Below are positions 52,814 to 60,953 of a stretch of DNA of 64,000 bases, piece after piece. The stretch covers positions 761,437 through 825,436 of the forward strand of contig NZ_LMOB01000001.1 in assembly GCF_001423185.1 (NCBI RefSeq). Direction: 5' to 3'. Made by a program: the position numbers and the translations under genes. The DNA comes from Plantibacter sp. Leaf314. Lineage in GTDB: Bacteria > Actinomycetota > Actinomycetes > Actinomycetales > Microbacteriaceae. Every line of letters starts with the position of its first letter. The stretch's first letter is position 1. The notes beneath the pieces were generated by a model that was given only the letters and a program-made list of their open reading frames with translations, was not told where the DNA came from and searched no databases.

Positions 52814-54337
52814 TTACCGGACGCGGCGCAGACCGATCGCCGCGACGAGCATGGCGGCGACGATGAGGCCGACCCCGATCCAGGCCGCGACGCCGACGCC
52901 GCTGTCGAAGGCGTGCCGTGCCGACTCCATCAGCGCACCGGCCAGGTCGCCCGGGAGCTGCTCCGCGACGGTCGCCGCTCCACCGAGGGTCTCCCCCGCC
53001 GCCTGCTGCTGGACGGCGGTGAGCCCGTCCGGCAACACCACCGAGGAGCGGTAGGACGCGGTGAGCACCGTCCCGAGGGTCGCCGTGCCGAGGACCGCAC
53101 CGAGTTCGTAGGCGGTCTCGGACACGCCGGACGCGGCACCGGCCTTCTCCGGCGGTGCGCTCGCGATCACGAGTTCGTTCGACACCGTCTCGGCGGATCC
53201 GATGCCGAGGCCGAGCGCGACGAACGCGAGTCCGATCCCGAAGGCCGAGACGTCGCCACCGGTGATCGCGATGGACGCGTATCCGACGGCCGAGACGACG
53301 AGGGCGACGGGCACGACGATCCCCGGGCGGACCCGCTTCGAGATGGGCACGATCACGAGACCGGCGACGATCATCACGATGAGACCGGGCAGCAGGACGA
53401 GGCCGGCGTCGAGTGGCGCCAGACCGAGGACCAGCTGCAGGTGCTGCGACACGAAGAACAGACCACCGACGAGCGCGGTCACGCTGAGCAGGTTGATGAC
53501 CACGGCGCCACTGAACGAGGCTCGCCGGAAGAGACTGAGATCCAACAGCGGGTGCTCGAGCCGGAGCTGTCGCCGGATGAACAGGATGCCGCTCGCGACG
53601 CCGACGACCATCGAGACGACGGTGACGACGTCGAAGCCGGCCTCGGCCAGGTGCTTGACGCCGAACACGAGCGGAGTCATCGTCACGAGGATGAGCACGA
53701 TGCTCGGAACGTCGATGCGACCCGGATCCGGGTCCTTGGACTCGGGGATGAGGAACGGTGCGAGCACGACGAGCGGCAACAGTACCGGCACCGCCAGCAG
53801 GAACACCGCGCCCCAGGCGAAGTGCTCGAGGATGACACCACCGACGATCGGTCCGAGCGCACTGCCGGCGGCGAACCCGCTGGCCCACACGGCGATCGCG
53901 AACCGTCGCTGGTCGCGGTCGAGGAAGATGTTCCGCAGGAGCGAGAGCGTGGACGGCATCAGCATCGCGCCGAAGAACCCGAGGGCAGCCCGGGCCGCGA
54001 TCAGGAGCTCTGCGCTGGGCGCGAAGGCGGCAGCGACGGAGACGACACCGAAGCCGATGGACCCGATGAGGAGGAGCCGACGGCGACCGATCCGGTCGCC
54101 GAGGCTACCCATCGACACGAGCAGGCCGGCGAGGACGAGCGGGTAGACGTCGACGATCCAGAGCAGCTGCGTCCCGGTCGGGGTGAGCGCGCTCGAGATG
54201 GCGGGCAACGCGAAGTTCAGGACCGTGTTGTCCACCGACACCAGGAGCACGGGGAGCATGAGGACGGCGAGCGCGAACCAGGCTCGTCGACCGGCGCGCG
54301 GAGCGAGGACGGCGGTGGGTTCGGTTGCGGTGGACAC
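52814..54337 (-). CDS. MFS drug-exporter-like transporter (DHA2 family)
   Basis: The 507-residue protein has about 14 hydrophobic helices, the DHA2 signature near TM1 ([15 protein letters not shown]), motif [15 protein letters not shown] between TM2 and TM3, and motif C-like [16 protein letters not shown] in TM5. It should export a small toxic compound by proton antiport. The GTG start has AGAGG six bases upstream. A TTGATA-N17-TATAGT promoter carries the operator shared with the divergent TetR gene. Confidence 0.93.
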   Translation of the reverse strand: MSTATEPTAVLAPRAGRRAWFALAVLMLPVLLVSVDNTVLNFALPAISSALTPTGTQLLWIVDVYPLVLAGLLVSMGSLGDRIGRRRLLLIGSIGFGVVSVAAAFAPSAELLIAARAALGFFGAMLMPSTLSLLRNIFLDRDQRRFAIAVWASGFAAGSALGPIVGGVILEHFAWGAVFLLAVPVLLPLVVLAPFLIPESKDPDPGRIDVPSIVLILVTMTPLVFGVKHLAEAGFDVVTVVSMVVGVASGILFIRRQLRLEHPLLDLSLFRRASFSGAVVINLLSVTALVGGLFFVSQHLQLVLGLAPLDAGLVLLPGLIVMIVAGLVIVPISKRVRPGIVVPVALVVSAVGYASIAITGGDVSAFGIGLAFVALGLGIGSAETVSNELVIASAPPEKAGAASGVSETAYELGAVLGTATLGTVLTASYRSSVVLPDGLTAVQQQAAGETLGGAATVAEQLPGDLAGALMESARHAFDSGVGVAAWIGVGLIVAAMLVAAIGLRRVR

Positions 54338-54390
54338 GATGACCTCTTTCGGAGCGTGGAGAACGGCGCCGGTCGGGCGCCGCCCGCTCG

Positions 54391-54419
54391 ACTATACCGT
54401 CCAGCCGGTATAGTATCAA
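54391..54419 (-). promoter_or_regulatory. MFS gene promoter with embedded TetR operator
   Basis: TTGATA (54414-54419) and TATAGT (54391-54396) on the minus strand are 17 bases apart. The operator ACTATACCG-N6-CGGTATAGT (54391-54414, perfect 9-bp arms) covers the -10 and spacer, so TetR binding would block polymerase. Confidence 0.8.
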
Positions 54420-54439
54420 GACGAACCCGACCAGCCGAA

Positions 54440-54445
54440 TACGAT
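54440..54445 (+). promoter_or_regulatory. TetR gene -10 box (leaderless)
   Basis: TACGAT ends six bases (GGAGCC) before the TetR ATG. The operator lies 26 bases upstream, over the -35 side, so autoregulation is possible. Confidence 0.45.
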
Positions 54446-54451
54446 GGAGCC

Positions 54452-55009
54452 ATGGCGAAGCAGACCGCAGCCCGAGAACGCGTCCTCGACGCCTTCGCCG
54501 ACCTGCTCATCGAACAGGGCGAACGCGCTGCGACCCTCGATGCCGTCGCCGCCGCGGCCGGGGTCTCCAAAGGTGGACTGCTCTACCACTTCGGCAGCAA
54601 GGACGCCCTCGTCGACGGCCTCATCGAGCGACTCGCGGAGATGAGCGAGGCCGACACGGCGCGGATGCTCGCGGCCCCGGAGGGCGTCGTCGAGTACTTC
54701 GTGCGGACCTCCGTCGACTGCGGCACCCCGTTCGACCGGACGATCATCGCCGTCGCGCGGCTGGCGCAGGGACAGCACGCGCAGGCGAGCGAGGCCATGT
54801 CCCACATCCGGCGCAGCTGGCTGCGCACCGTGGAGGACGCCGTCGGCGATCCCGACACCGCCCGCGCGATCGTGCTGATGTCGGACGGCCTCTACGCCAA
54901 CACCGCACAACTCGGCATGGGGGTCAGCGACCCCGACGAGGGCAGTGACGAGTCGATCGAACGGCTGCTCGCCGTCATCGCGCGGCTCCTGCCCGCACCC
55001 TCCCACTGA
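54452..55009 (+). CDS. TetR-family repressor of the divergent exporter
   Basis: The 185-residue protein has a TetR HTH at residues 8-52 (VLDAFADLLIEQGERAATLDAVAAAAG, then SKGGLLYHFGSKDALVDGL). The C-terminal helical domain would bind the inducer, probably a substrate of the exporter. The SKGGLLYHF recognition helix is of the common AcrR/QacR type. The intergenic 24-bp palindrome is its likely operator. Confidence 0.93.
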   Translation: MAKQTAARERVLDAFADLLIEQGERAATLDAVAAAAGVSKGGLLYHFGSKDALVDGLIERLAEMSEADTARMLAAPEGVVEYFVRTSVDCGTPFDRTIIAVARLAQGQHAQASEAMSHIRRSWLRTVEDAVGDPDTARAIVLMSDGLYANTAQLGMGVSDPDEGSDESIERLLAVIARLLPAPSH

Positions 55010-55020
55010 CCGTCCGGAGA

Positions 55021-55064
55021 CGACGACGCCCCACCCCGGCACCGACCGGGGTGGGGCGTCGTCG
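55021..55064. terminator. Bidirectional terminator between the TetR gene and serA
   Basis: A perfect 19-bp stem (CGACGACGCCCCACCCCGG and complement) with a 6-base loop, between the converging TetR and serA stops. It is the longest hairpin in the window. Confidence 0.8.
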
Positions 55065-55071
55065 ATGGGTG

Positions 55072-56664
55072 CTACTGCTCGGTGATGTCGATCTCGCGCA
55101 GGAGCGTGGCGTCGATCGTCTCGCGGATGACCTCGAGCACGTCGTCGGCGACGGGTGAGTCGACCGTCAGCACGCTGAGCGCCGGTCCGCCGGCCTCGTG
55201 CCGGGCGATCTGCATGCCGGCGATGTTGATGCCGGCCTCGCCGAACCGCTGGCCGTAGACCGCCACGATTCCGGGACGGTCCGTGTAGACCATGACGATG
55301 TGGTGCTTGGCGAACGGCACCTCGACGTCGTACCCGTTGATCTCGACGATCTTCTCGATCTGCTTCGTCCCGGTCAGGGTGCCGGAGACGGAGATCTGCG
55401 ATCCGTCGCTCAAGGCGCCGCGCAGCGTGATGACGTTCCGGTACTCCTCGCTCACCTCGTCGGTGAGGAGTCGGGCGACGACGCCGCGCTGCTCGGCCAA
55501 CAGCGGCGCGTTCACGTAGGACACCGTCTCGCTGACGATGTTCGTGAAGATCCCCTTGAGTGCGGCGAGCTTCAGAACGCTGACGTCGTAGCCACTGAGC
55601 TCGCCGTGCACCTCGACGTCGACGCTCGTCAGCGACGAGGTCGACAGCGAGGCGAACACCTGTCCGAGCTTCTCCACGAGCGGGATACCGGGACGGACGT
55701 ACGGGTCGATGACGCCACCGGCGACGTTGACCGCGTCGGGGACGAGTTCGCCACCGAGGGCGAGTCGCACGGATTTGGCGACGGACACGCCGGCCTTCTC
55801 CTGTGCTTCGTCCGTCGAGGCGCCGAGGTGCGGCGTGACGATGACGTTCTCGAGGCCGAGCAGCTTCGTGTCCGTGGGCGGCTCGGTGACGAAGACGTCG
55901 AGACCGGCGCCGGCGATCACACCGTTCGAGAGCGCCTCGTAGAGGGCGTCCTCGTCGATCAGACCACCGCGGGCGACGTTCACCACGTAGGCCGTCGGCT
56001 TCATGAGTGCGAACTGCGGGCCGGCGATCATGCCCGTCGTCTCCGGCGTCTTCGGCATGTGGATCGTGATGAAGTCGGACTGAGCGAGCAGTTCGTCCAA
56101 CGTGACGAGCTGCACGCCGAGCTGCTGCGCACGCGCCGACGTGACGTAGGGGTCGTAGGCGATGACGTTCGTGCCGAACGCCTGGAGGCGGGCGGTGATG
56201 AGCGCGCCGATCCGACCGAGACCGATGATGCCGATGGTCTTCTCGTACAGCTCCGTGCCGGTGTACTTGGAACGCTTCCACTGGCCCTGGGCGAGCGCGG
56301 CGTGGGCTGCCGGGATGTGGCGAGCGAGGCTCAGGATGTGGCCGACGGTGAGTTCGGCCGCGGAGATGATGTTCGACGTCGGCGCGTTGACGACCATGAC
56401 ACCCGCCGTCGTCGCGGCCTTGATGTCGACGTTGTCGAGGCCGACCCCGGCGCGGGCGATCACCTTGAGACGGGTCGCCGCCTGGATCGCCTCCTCGTCC
56501 ACCTTGGTGGCGGAACGCACGAGGATCGCGTCCGCATCGGCGATGGCGTCGAGCAGCGCAGGGCGGTCCGTCCCGTCGACGGAGCGCACCTCGAAGTCGG
56601 GCCCGAGGGCGTCGACGGTGGCTGGTGAGAGTTCTTCGGCGATCAGTACGACCGGTTTCGACAC
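55072..56664 (-). CDS. serA: D-3-phosphoglycerate dehydrogenase
   Basis: SerA opens the serine pathway from 3-phosphoglycerate. The 530-residue protein has the NAD motif GIIGLGRIGALITARL (about 144-159), catalytic Arg/Glu/His in VNVARGGLIDEDAL and PHLGASTDEAQ, an intervening ASB domain, and a C-terminal ACT domain (DRPGIVAVYGQRFGEAGINIAGMQ) for serine feedback, the type 1 layout seen in Mycobacterium. The GTG at 56664 has AAGGAA eight bases upstream. TAGGCT at 56727-56732 is a candidate -10. Confidence 0.97.
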   Translation of the reverse strand: MSKPVVLIAEELSPATVDALGPDFEVRSVDGTDRPALLDAIADADAILVRSATKVDEEAIQAATRLKVIARAGVGLDNVDIKAATTAGVMVVNAPTSNIISAAELTVGHILSLARHIPAAHAALAQGQWKRSKYTGTELYEKTIGIIGLGRIGALITARLQAFGTNVIAYDPYVTSARAQQLGVQLVTLDELLAQSDFITIHMPKTPETTGMIAGPQFALMKPTAYVVNVARGGLIDEDALYEALSNGVIAGAGLDVFVTEPPTDTKLLGLENVIVTPHLGASTDEAQEKAGVSVAKSVRLALGGELVPDAVNVAGGVIDPYVRPGIPLVEKLGQVFASLSTSSLTSVDVEVHGELSGYDVSVLKLAALKGIFTNIVSETVSYVNAPLLAEQRGVVARLLTDEVSEEYRNVITLRGALSDGSQISVSGTLTGTKQIEKIVEINGYDVEVPFAKHHIVMVYTDRPGIVAVYGQRFGEAGINIAGMQIARHEAGGPALSVLTVDSPVADDVLEVIRETIDATLLREIDITEQ

Positions 56665-56779
56665 GGAACGGTTCCTTCGCAGTAGCAGTGGGGTGGGCAG
56701 CGCGTCGGTGTCCGGCGGCCGTCGCAAGCCTATCGGAGGCGCACTCGGCGGTTCGTCGTGTGACGCCGCCGCCGGTGGT

Positions 56780-57151
56780 TCAGGCGGAGAGGTCGATGAG
56801 CTGCTGGGCGCCGAACATCGCGAGGATCGACAGTGAGACGGCCGCGACCACGCAGAGCGCGACGAGGTATCTGACCGCCTGCTCCCCCAGTGAGCGCCCG
56901 CGACCCGTCCGGTACGCGATCGCGAAGGCCACGATCGGGAGGAGGAGGCCACCGATGAGGACCACCCAGCCGAGCGGGAGGACCGGGACGCCGAGGCCGT
57001 CCGCCGTTCCGAGGATGCCGACGAGGTTGCCGACGCCTTCGAAGACGTCGTAGGCGAAGAACAGGCCGAACAGGACGGCGATGCACCAGCTGAGCCAGGA
57101 GGGGCGAGGGGTGGTGGGCTTCGGAGCGGTGTCCGCACGGGTCGAGGGCAT
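56780..57151 (-). CDS. Small integral membrane protein
   Basis: The 123-residue protein has three hydrophobic segments (WCIAVLFGLFFAYDVFEGVGNLVGI, LGWVVLIGGLLLPIVAFAIAY, YLVALCVVAAVSLSILAMFG) with a short basic loop. I recognise no family. The ATG at 57151 has GAGGAG ten bases upstream; a GTG at 57160 overlapping the upstream stop (GTGA) is an alternative. It is coupled to the next upstream gene, also a membrane protein. Confidence 0.7.
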   Translation of the reverse strand: MPSTRADTAPKPTTPRPSWLSWCIAVLFGLFFAYDVFEGVGNLVGILGTADGLGVPVLPLGWVVLIGGLLLPIVAFAIAYRTGRGRSLGEQAVRYLVALCVVAAVSLSILAMFGAQQLIDLSA

Positions 57152-57156
57152 CGCGA

Positions 57157-57726
57157 TCACACTCCTCGGAGGAACGGCCAGGGCAGGATGAGCAGGACGC
57201 CGAGGAGGAGCATGGCGATCCGGACGAGTGGCCTGCCGCCACGCGTCAGCCAGAGGGTCGCGGCCATCCAGACGGGTCCGGCGGCGACCGCCAGACCCTG
57301 CCCGAGGTCGAACATGAAGCGGCCGACCGCGTCGCTCGGGGGTGCGGCGTCCGGCCGGAACGCCGAGATGAGCCAGCCGACGCTGTAGAGCAGGAACACG
57401 CCGCCGAAGATGCCGAGGGTCACGAGCATCACCGAGCTCATCTGCTCACGCTCCGCGACGGCAGGCCCGGCCGGCACCCGATCGGCTGCAGCCACCTCGT
57501 CCGGCTCGGACTGCTGCTCGGCCTCCACGGGGGTCGCCGGAACGGAGGCCGAGGGAATGGGGGCCGAGGGGACCGATTTGTCGAGCCGCGCGGCCGGAGC
57601 GGGGGTCTCGAGCGCCTCACTCGAGGGCGCTCCTCCTCGGCTTCGCTCGCCTGACGCTGAAGGGTCGAGCGTCGGATCGTCGTCTCCGGCCCAGCTCAGC
57701 GCGTCGTCGTCCCGCTGCTCCGTCAT
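57157..57726 (-). CDS. Membrane protein with disordered acidic N-terminus
   Basis: The first 95 of 189 residues are rich in Ala, Pro, Ser and acidic residues and look disordered. Three hydrophobic segments follow (MLVTLGIFGGVFLLYSVGWLISAF, GLAVAAGPVWMAATLWL, IAMLLLGVLLILPWPF). No family is recognised. The ATG is six bases after TAGGCT, so leaderless initiation is likely. It heads a two-gene unit and diverges from the DoxX-like gene. Confidence 0.72.
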   Translation of the reverse strand: MTEQRDDDALSWAGDDDPTLDPSASGERSRGGAPSSEALETPAPAARLDKSVPSAPIPSASVPATPVEAEQQSEPDEVAAADRVPAGPAVAEREQMSSVMLVTLGIFGGVFLLYSVGWLISAFRPDAAPPSDAVGRFMFDLGQGLAVAAGPVWMAATLWLTRGGRPLVRIAMLLLGVLLILPWPFLRGV

Positions 57727-57732
57727 GCCGCC

Positions 57733-57738
57733 AGCCTA
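57733..57738 (-). promoter_or_regulatory. -10 box of the membrane-protein pair (leaderless)
   Basis: TAGGCT on the minus strand, six bases (GGCGGC) before the ATG at 57726, the same box and spacing as coaD and the FAA-hydrolase gene. Confidence 0.45.
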
Positions 57739-57796
57739 TCGTCGCTGAAGCGTCCTCAGGTGCGACGGCCGGCCCGCGACGGAGCACAATGGCACG

Positions 57797-58183
57797 GTGA
57801 ACCCGTTCTCCATCCTGCAGTCCATCCTGACGATCGTCCTCGCGCTCATGTTCGTCGGGATGGGCCTCCTCCACTTCCTCCCCGGCCCGGGGAGGACCAT
57901 GGCCGCGATGATCCCCGACCGGCTCCGCGGCACGACTGTCACCCCACGGATGCTGGTCCTCTTCACCGGCGTCTGCGAGATCGCCGGCGGTCTCGGCCTG
58001 CTGATCCCGGCGACGAGGATCGCCGCGGTCTGCTGCCTGATCGTGTTCCTCATCGCCGTCTTCCCGGCCAACGCCGCCGCCGCCCGGCAGCCCGCCCGGT
58101 TCGGTCGCCTCGCGGTCCCCCTCGTGCCGCGGCTGATCGGCCAGCTCGTGCTGATCGCCGCACTCGTCGCCGTGGCGATCTGA
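57797..58183 (+). CDS. DoxX-like membrane protein
   Basis: The 128-residue protein has about four hydrophobic helices and the DoxX-family layout (FVGMGLLHFLPGP, then VLFTGVCEIAGGLGLLIPATR). The family is linked to redox or respiratory functions, but the role here is unknown. The GTG follows CACAAT by six bases. A weak GCCGGC hairpin (58207-58223) lies between it and cutC. Confidence 0.78.
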   Translation: MNPFSILQSILTIVLALMFVGMGLLHFLPGPGRTMAAMIPDRLRGTTVTPRMLVLFTGVCEIAGGLGLLIPATRIAAVCCLIVFLIAVFPANAAAARQPARFGRLAVPLVPRLIGQLVLIAALVAVAI

Positions 58184-58228
58184 CGACCCGGACCGATCAA
58201 CCTGCTGCCGGCGGACGGCCGGCGACCG

Positions 58229-58984
58229 TCACACCGCGACGGCGGCGCGGCGGACCGCTGCGACGGCTCGGGCGACCGTCGTCGCGTCGGTGATGTCGTA
58301 GCTCGGGGATCCGCCGCCAGGACCCGTCTCGGTGACCCGCCCGGCCCGGCGTCGGGCGGAGAGGTGCACCGCGTCGACCCCGGCTCTGGCGAGCGTCGGG
58401 ATCGCGTCGATCGTCACTCCCCCGCCGGCCATGATCTCCATCGAGCCGTCACCGTTCGACGCCATCGCCGCGAGCTTCTCCGCGCCGTCGATGCTCGCTC
58501 GCGCGCCACCCGACGTCAAGAGGCGGTCGACCCCGGCGTCGCGGAGCTCGTCCGCGGCGCGGACCGGGTCGAGCGTCGCGTCGACGGCACGGTGGAACGT
58601 CACGGCAAGCGAACCGGCGGCCTGCCGTAGTTGCGCCAACGCCTCCGTGTCGATCGTGCGATCGGCCCGGAGGGTGCCGACGACGATCCCTGCAGCACCC
58701 GCCGCCTCCAAGGCGAGGATGTCGCCCGACATGACCTCGATCTCGGCCGGTGTGTAGACGAACCCGCCTTCACGAGGCCGGACCAGGACGTGGACGAAGT
58801 CACCGAGCCCGGCCTCGTCCGCCGCCCGGACCGCGGCCATGACGAGGCCGATGGACGGGGTGAGCCCGCCGGACCCGAGGGCCTGGCAGAGCTCGACCCG
58901 CTGTGCACCCTCGCGGATGGCGATGCGGACCCCCTCGAGGTCCTGGACAGCGATCTCGACGGCGATTGGCGACTGGGAGCTCAT
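58229..58984 (-). CDS. cutC: CutC family protein
   Basis: CutC is a TIM-barrel protein once tied to copper tolerance; its enzymatic activity is not settled. The 251-residue product has VEIAVQDLEGVRIAIREGAQRVELC, GGLTPSIGL, LVRPREGGFVYT and the C-terminal LTSGGARASIDGAEKL and IMAGGGVT. It sits 53 bases after the second permease in an amino-sugar operon, so a carbohydrate role is possible. An ATG at 58993 would add three residues. Confidence 0.9.
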   Translation of the reverse strand: MSSQSPIAVEIAVQDLEGVRIAIREGAQRVELCQALGSGGLTPSIGLVMAAVRAADEAGLGDFVHVLVRPREGGFVYTPAEIEVMSGDILALEAAGAAGIVVGTLRADRTIDTEALAQLRQAAGSLAVTFHRAVDATLDPVRAADELRDAGVDRLLTSGGARASIDGAEKLAAMASNGDGSMEIMAGGGVTIDAIPTLARAGVDAVHLSARRRAGRVTETGPGGGSPSYDITDATTVARAVAAVRRAAVAV

Positions 58985-59037
58985 TCGGACCATTGTTCCA
59001 GGGATCCCCTCGGTGGCATGACGCGCACGCCGATGCG

Positions 59038-59952
59038 CTACTTGTCCGTGCCCTGCGAAACCGAACCCTGCAGCTGACGCTGGAAGATCAGATACACGAT
59101 GAGCACGGGGACGACGGTGATGACGGACGCCGCGAAGAGCGCACCGAAGTCCACCGAATACCCGGCCTGAGCCGCGAACGACGCCATGCCCTGCGTGAGG
59201 ACGTAGTTCTGCGGGTTCGAGTTGAGCGCCACCGGCAGGAGGAACTGGTTCCACAGGCCCACGAAGTTGAGGATCGCGACGGTCGCGAGCCCTGGCCGCG
59301 CCATCGGGAGCATCACCTGGAAGAACGTCCGCCACTCCCCTGCTCCGTCGATCGCGGCCGCCTCGGCGATGGAGACCGGCAGCGACTTGAAGAAGGAGAA
59401 GAGGAAGAACACGGTGAACGGGAAGGCGAACGCCGCGTACGTGAGGATGAGTCCCGGGAGCGAGTTGAGCAACCCGAGGCTCTGCAGCACGAAGAACAAC
59501 GGCACGATCGCGAGGAACACCGGGAAGGTGAGACCGGCGAGCATCAGATAGTAGATCGCTCGGCTCCCGAAGAAGCGGAACCGCGCCAGCACGTACGCGC
59601 ACATCGAACCGAACAGCATGGTCACGATCAGGGCGCCGAAGACCACCACGATCGAGTTCAGGAAGAAGCTCCCGATGCCGGCCGTCGTCCACGCGTTCAC
59701 GTAGTTGTCGAAGTTCCAGTTCGACGGCAGGGAGAACGGCGAGGCGAAGATCTCCGAGCTGGTCTTGAACGACGACATGACCGTCCAGAGCAGCGGGACG
59801 ACGACCACGATGGACCAGATGATCAGCACCGTGTGGGATGCCGTCCCGACGACGCGGTCGCCCGTGGTCGGTTTGCGGCTGGCCGGTGTGCGCGTACCGG
59901 GTTTCCCGACGACCGCCGGGTTCGCGGTCGTCGCCGTGGTCTGGACGGTCAT
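59038..59952 (-). CDS. ngcG: Amino-sugar ABC transporter permease, MalG type (NgcG-like)
   Basis: The 304-residue protein has six hydrophobic helices and the ABC permease EAA motif EAAAIDGAGEWRTFFQVMLPMARP (about 200-223), which contacts the ATPase. It is the second permease after NgcF and overlaps it by four bases. No ATPase gene is seen; in Streptomyces such importers borrow the shared MsiK ATPase, which may also hold here. The solute-binding partner points to N-acetylglucosamine or chitobiose. Confidence 0.85.
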   Translation of the reverse strand: MTVQTTATTANPAVVGKPGTRTPASRKPTTGDRVVGTASHTVLIIWSIVVVVPLLWTVMSSFKTSSEIFASPFSLPSNWNFDNYVNAWTTAGIGSFFLNSIVVVFGALIVTMLFGSMCAYVLARFRFFGSRAIYYLMLAGLTFPVFLAIVPLFFVLQSLGLLNSLPGLILTYAAFAFPFTVFFLFSFFKSLPVSIAEAAAIDGAGEWRTFFQVMLPMARPGLATVAILNFVGLWNQFLLPVALNSNPQNYVLTQGMASFAAQAGYSVDFGALFAASVITVVPVLIVYLIFQRQLQGSVSQGTDK

Positions 59953-60953
59953 TCCGCCACCCCTTCATCGTTGCCGCCGGTGAGCCGGCTGACCAGGAAG
60001 ACGACGCCGGCGAACATCAGGGTGACGAGCGCGAGCACGACCCCCATGGCGCAGGCGTAGCCGAACTGGCCTTTGGTGAACGCCGTCGTGAACAGCTGCT
60101 GCGACATCACGAGCGTGGTGTTCGACGGGCCGCCGCCCGGGTTCAACGCGGCCATGTACACGAACGCGTCGAGGGCGAGGATGCCCATGTAGATGTACGC
60201 CGTCTGGATGTTGTCCCGGATCAACGGGATGGTGATCGTGAGCGCGGTCCGCAGGCGACCCGCGCCGTCGATCCGTGCCGCCTCGTACACCTCGGCCGGC
60301 ACACCCTTGATCGCCGCGATGAAGAGCACCGTGTAGAACCCGATGAGTCCCCAGACGATGACGAACATGGTGGCGATCATCGCCGTGTCCGGCGAACCGA
60401 GCCAGGCGAACGAGGCGAACTGGTCGAGACCGATGCCGGTCAGGAAGCCGTTCAACAGCCCGGACGACGGGTCGTAGATCTGCTTCCAGATGAGGCCGAT
60501 GACGATGGCCGGCACGACGTACGGGAAGAACGTGATCACGCGGTACACGCTGGAGTTGCGGAGGCCGCGGATCGGTCCGTTGCTCGGTCCGCCGATCGTG
60601 ATGAGGGAGGCGAACAGGAACGCGATCCCGAGGGTCACGAGCGGCAGGACGATCGCGAGCGCGACGCTGTTGCCCATGGACTGGAGGAAGGTCTGGTCCT
60701 GGAAGAGCTTCGTGTAGTTCGAGAACCCGACGAAGTCCATGCCCGGGGAGAACCCGGACCAGTTCGTCAACGAGTAGTACGCCGCTTGCGCGAACGGTGA
60801 GACCACGAAGACGACGTACCCCACCACCGGCACGATCAGGAAGACCAGGAAGAACGAGACCCGGTCGAACGTGAAGTCCCGGCGGCGCAGCCGCCGGGCG
60901 GCGGGAGGGGTGGCCCCTCCCACCTTCCCGATCGGCGTGCCGACGGCCGTCAT
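59949..60953 (-). CDS. ngcF: Amino-sugar ABC transporter permease, MalF type (NgcF-like)
   Basis: The 334-residue protein has six hydrophobic helices and the EAA motif VYEAARIDGAGRLRTALTITIPLI (about 223-246). Its N-terminus includes a basic RRLRRRDFTFDR stretch before the first helix (FFLVFLIVPVVGYVVFVV). It overlaps the ngcE stop by four bases and the ngcG start by four bases (ATGA), so the transporter parts are coupled. Confidence 0.85.
   Translation of the reverse strand: MTAVGTPIGKVGGATPPAARRLRRRDFTFDRVSFFLVFLIVPVVGYVVFVVSPFAQAAYYSLTNWSGFSPGMDFVGFSNYTKLFQDQTFLQSMGNSVALAIVLPLVTLGIAFLFASLITIGGPSNGPIRGLRNSSVYRVITFFPYVVPAIVIGLIWKQIYDPSSGLLNGFLTGIGLDQFASFAWLGSPDTAMIATMFVIVWGLIGFYTVLFIAAIKGVPAEVYEAARIDGAGRLRTALTITIPLIRDNIQTAYIYMGILALDAFVYMAALNPGGGPSNTTLVMSQQLFTTAFTKGQFGYACAMGVVLALVTLMFAGVVFLVSRLTGGNDEGVAE

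Noticed and set aside
52793..54430. A long Asp/Arg-rich plus-strand frame ahead of the TetR gene
   Set aside because: It is the antisense of the MFS gene; the TetR protein clearly begins at 54452.
60903..60921. GGGAGGGG-TGG-CCCCTCCC hairpin at the start of ngcF
   Set aside because: It lies within the coding start and is explained by Gly/Pro/Ala codons; an effect on translation is possible but unsupported.
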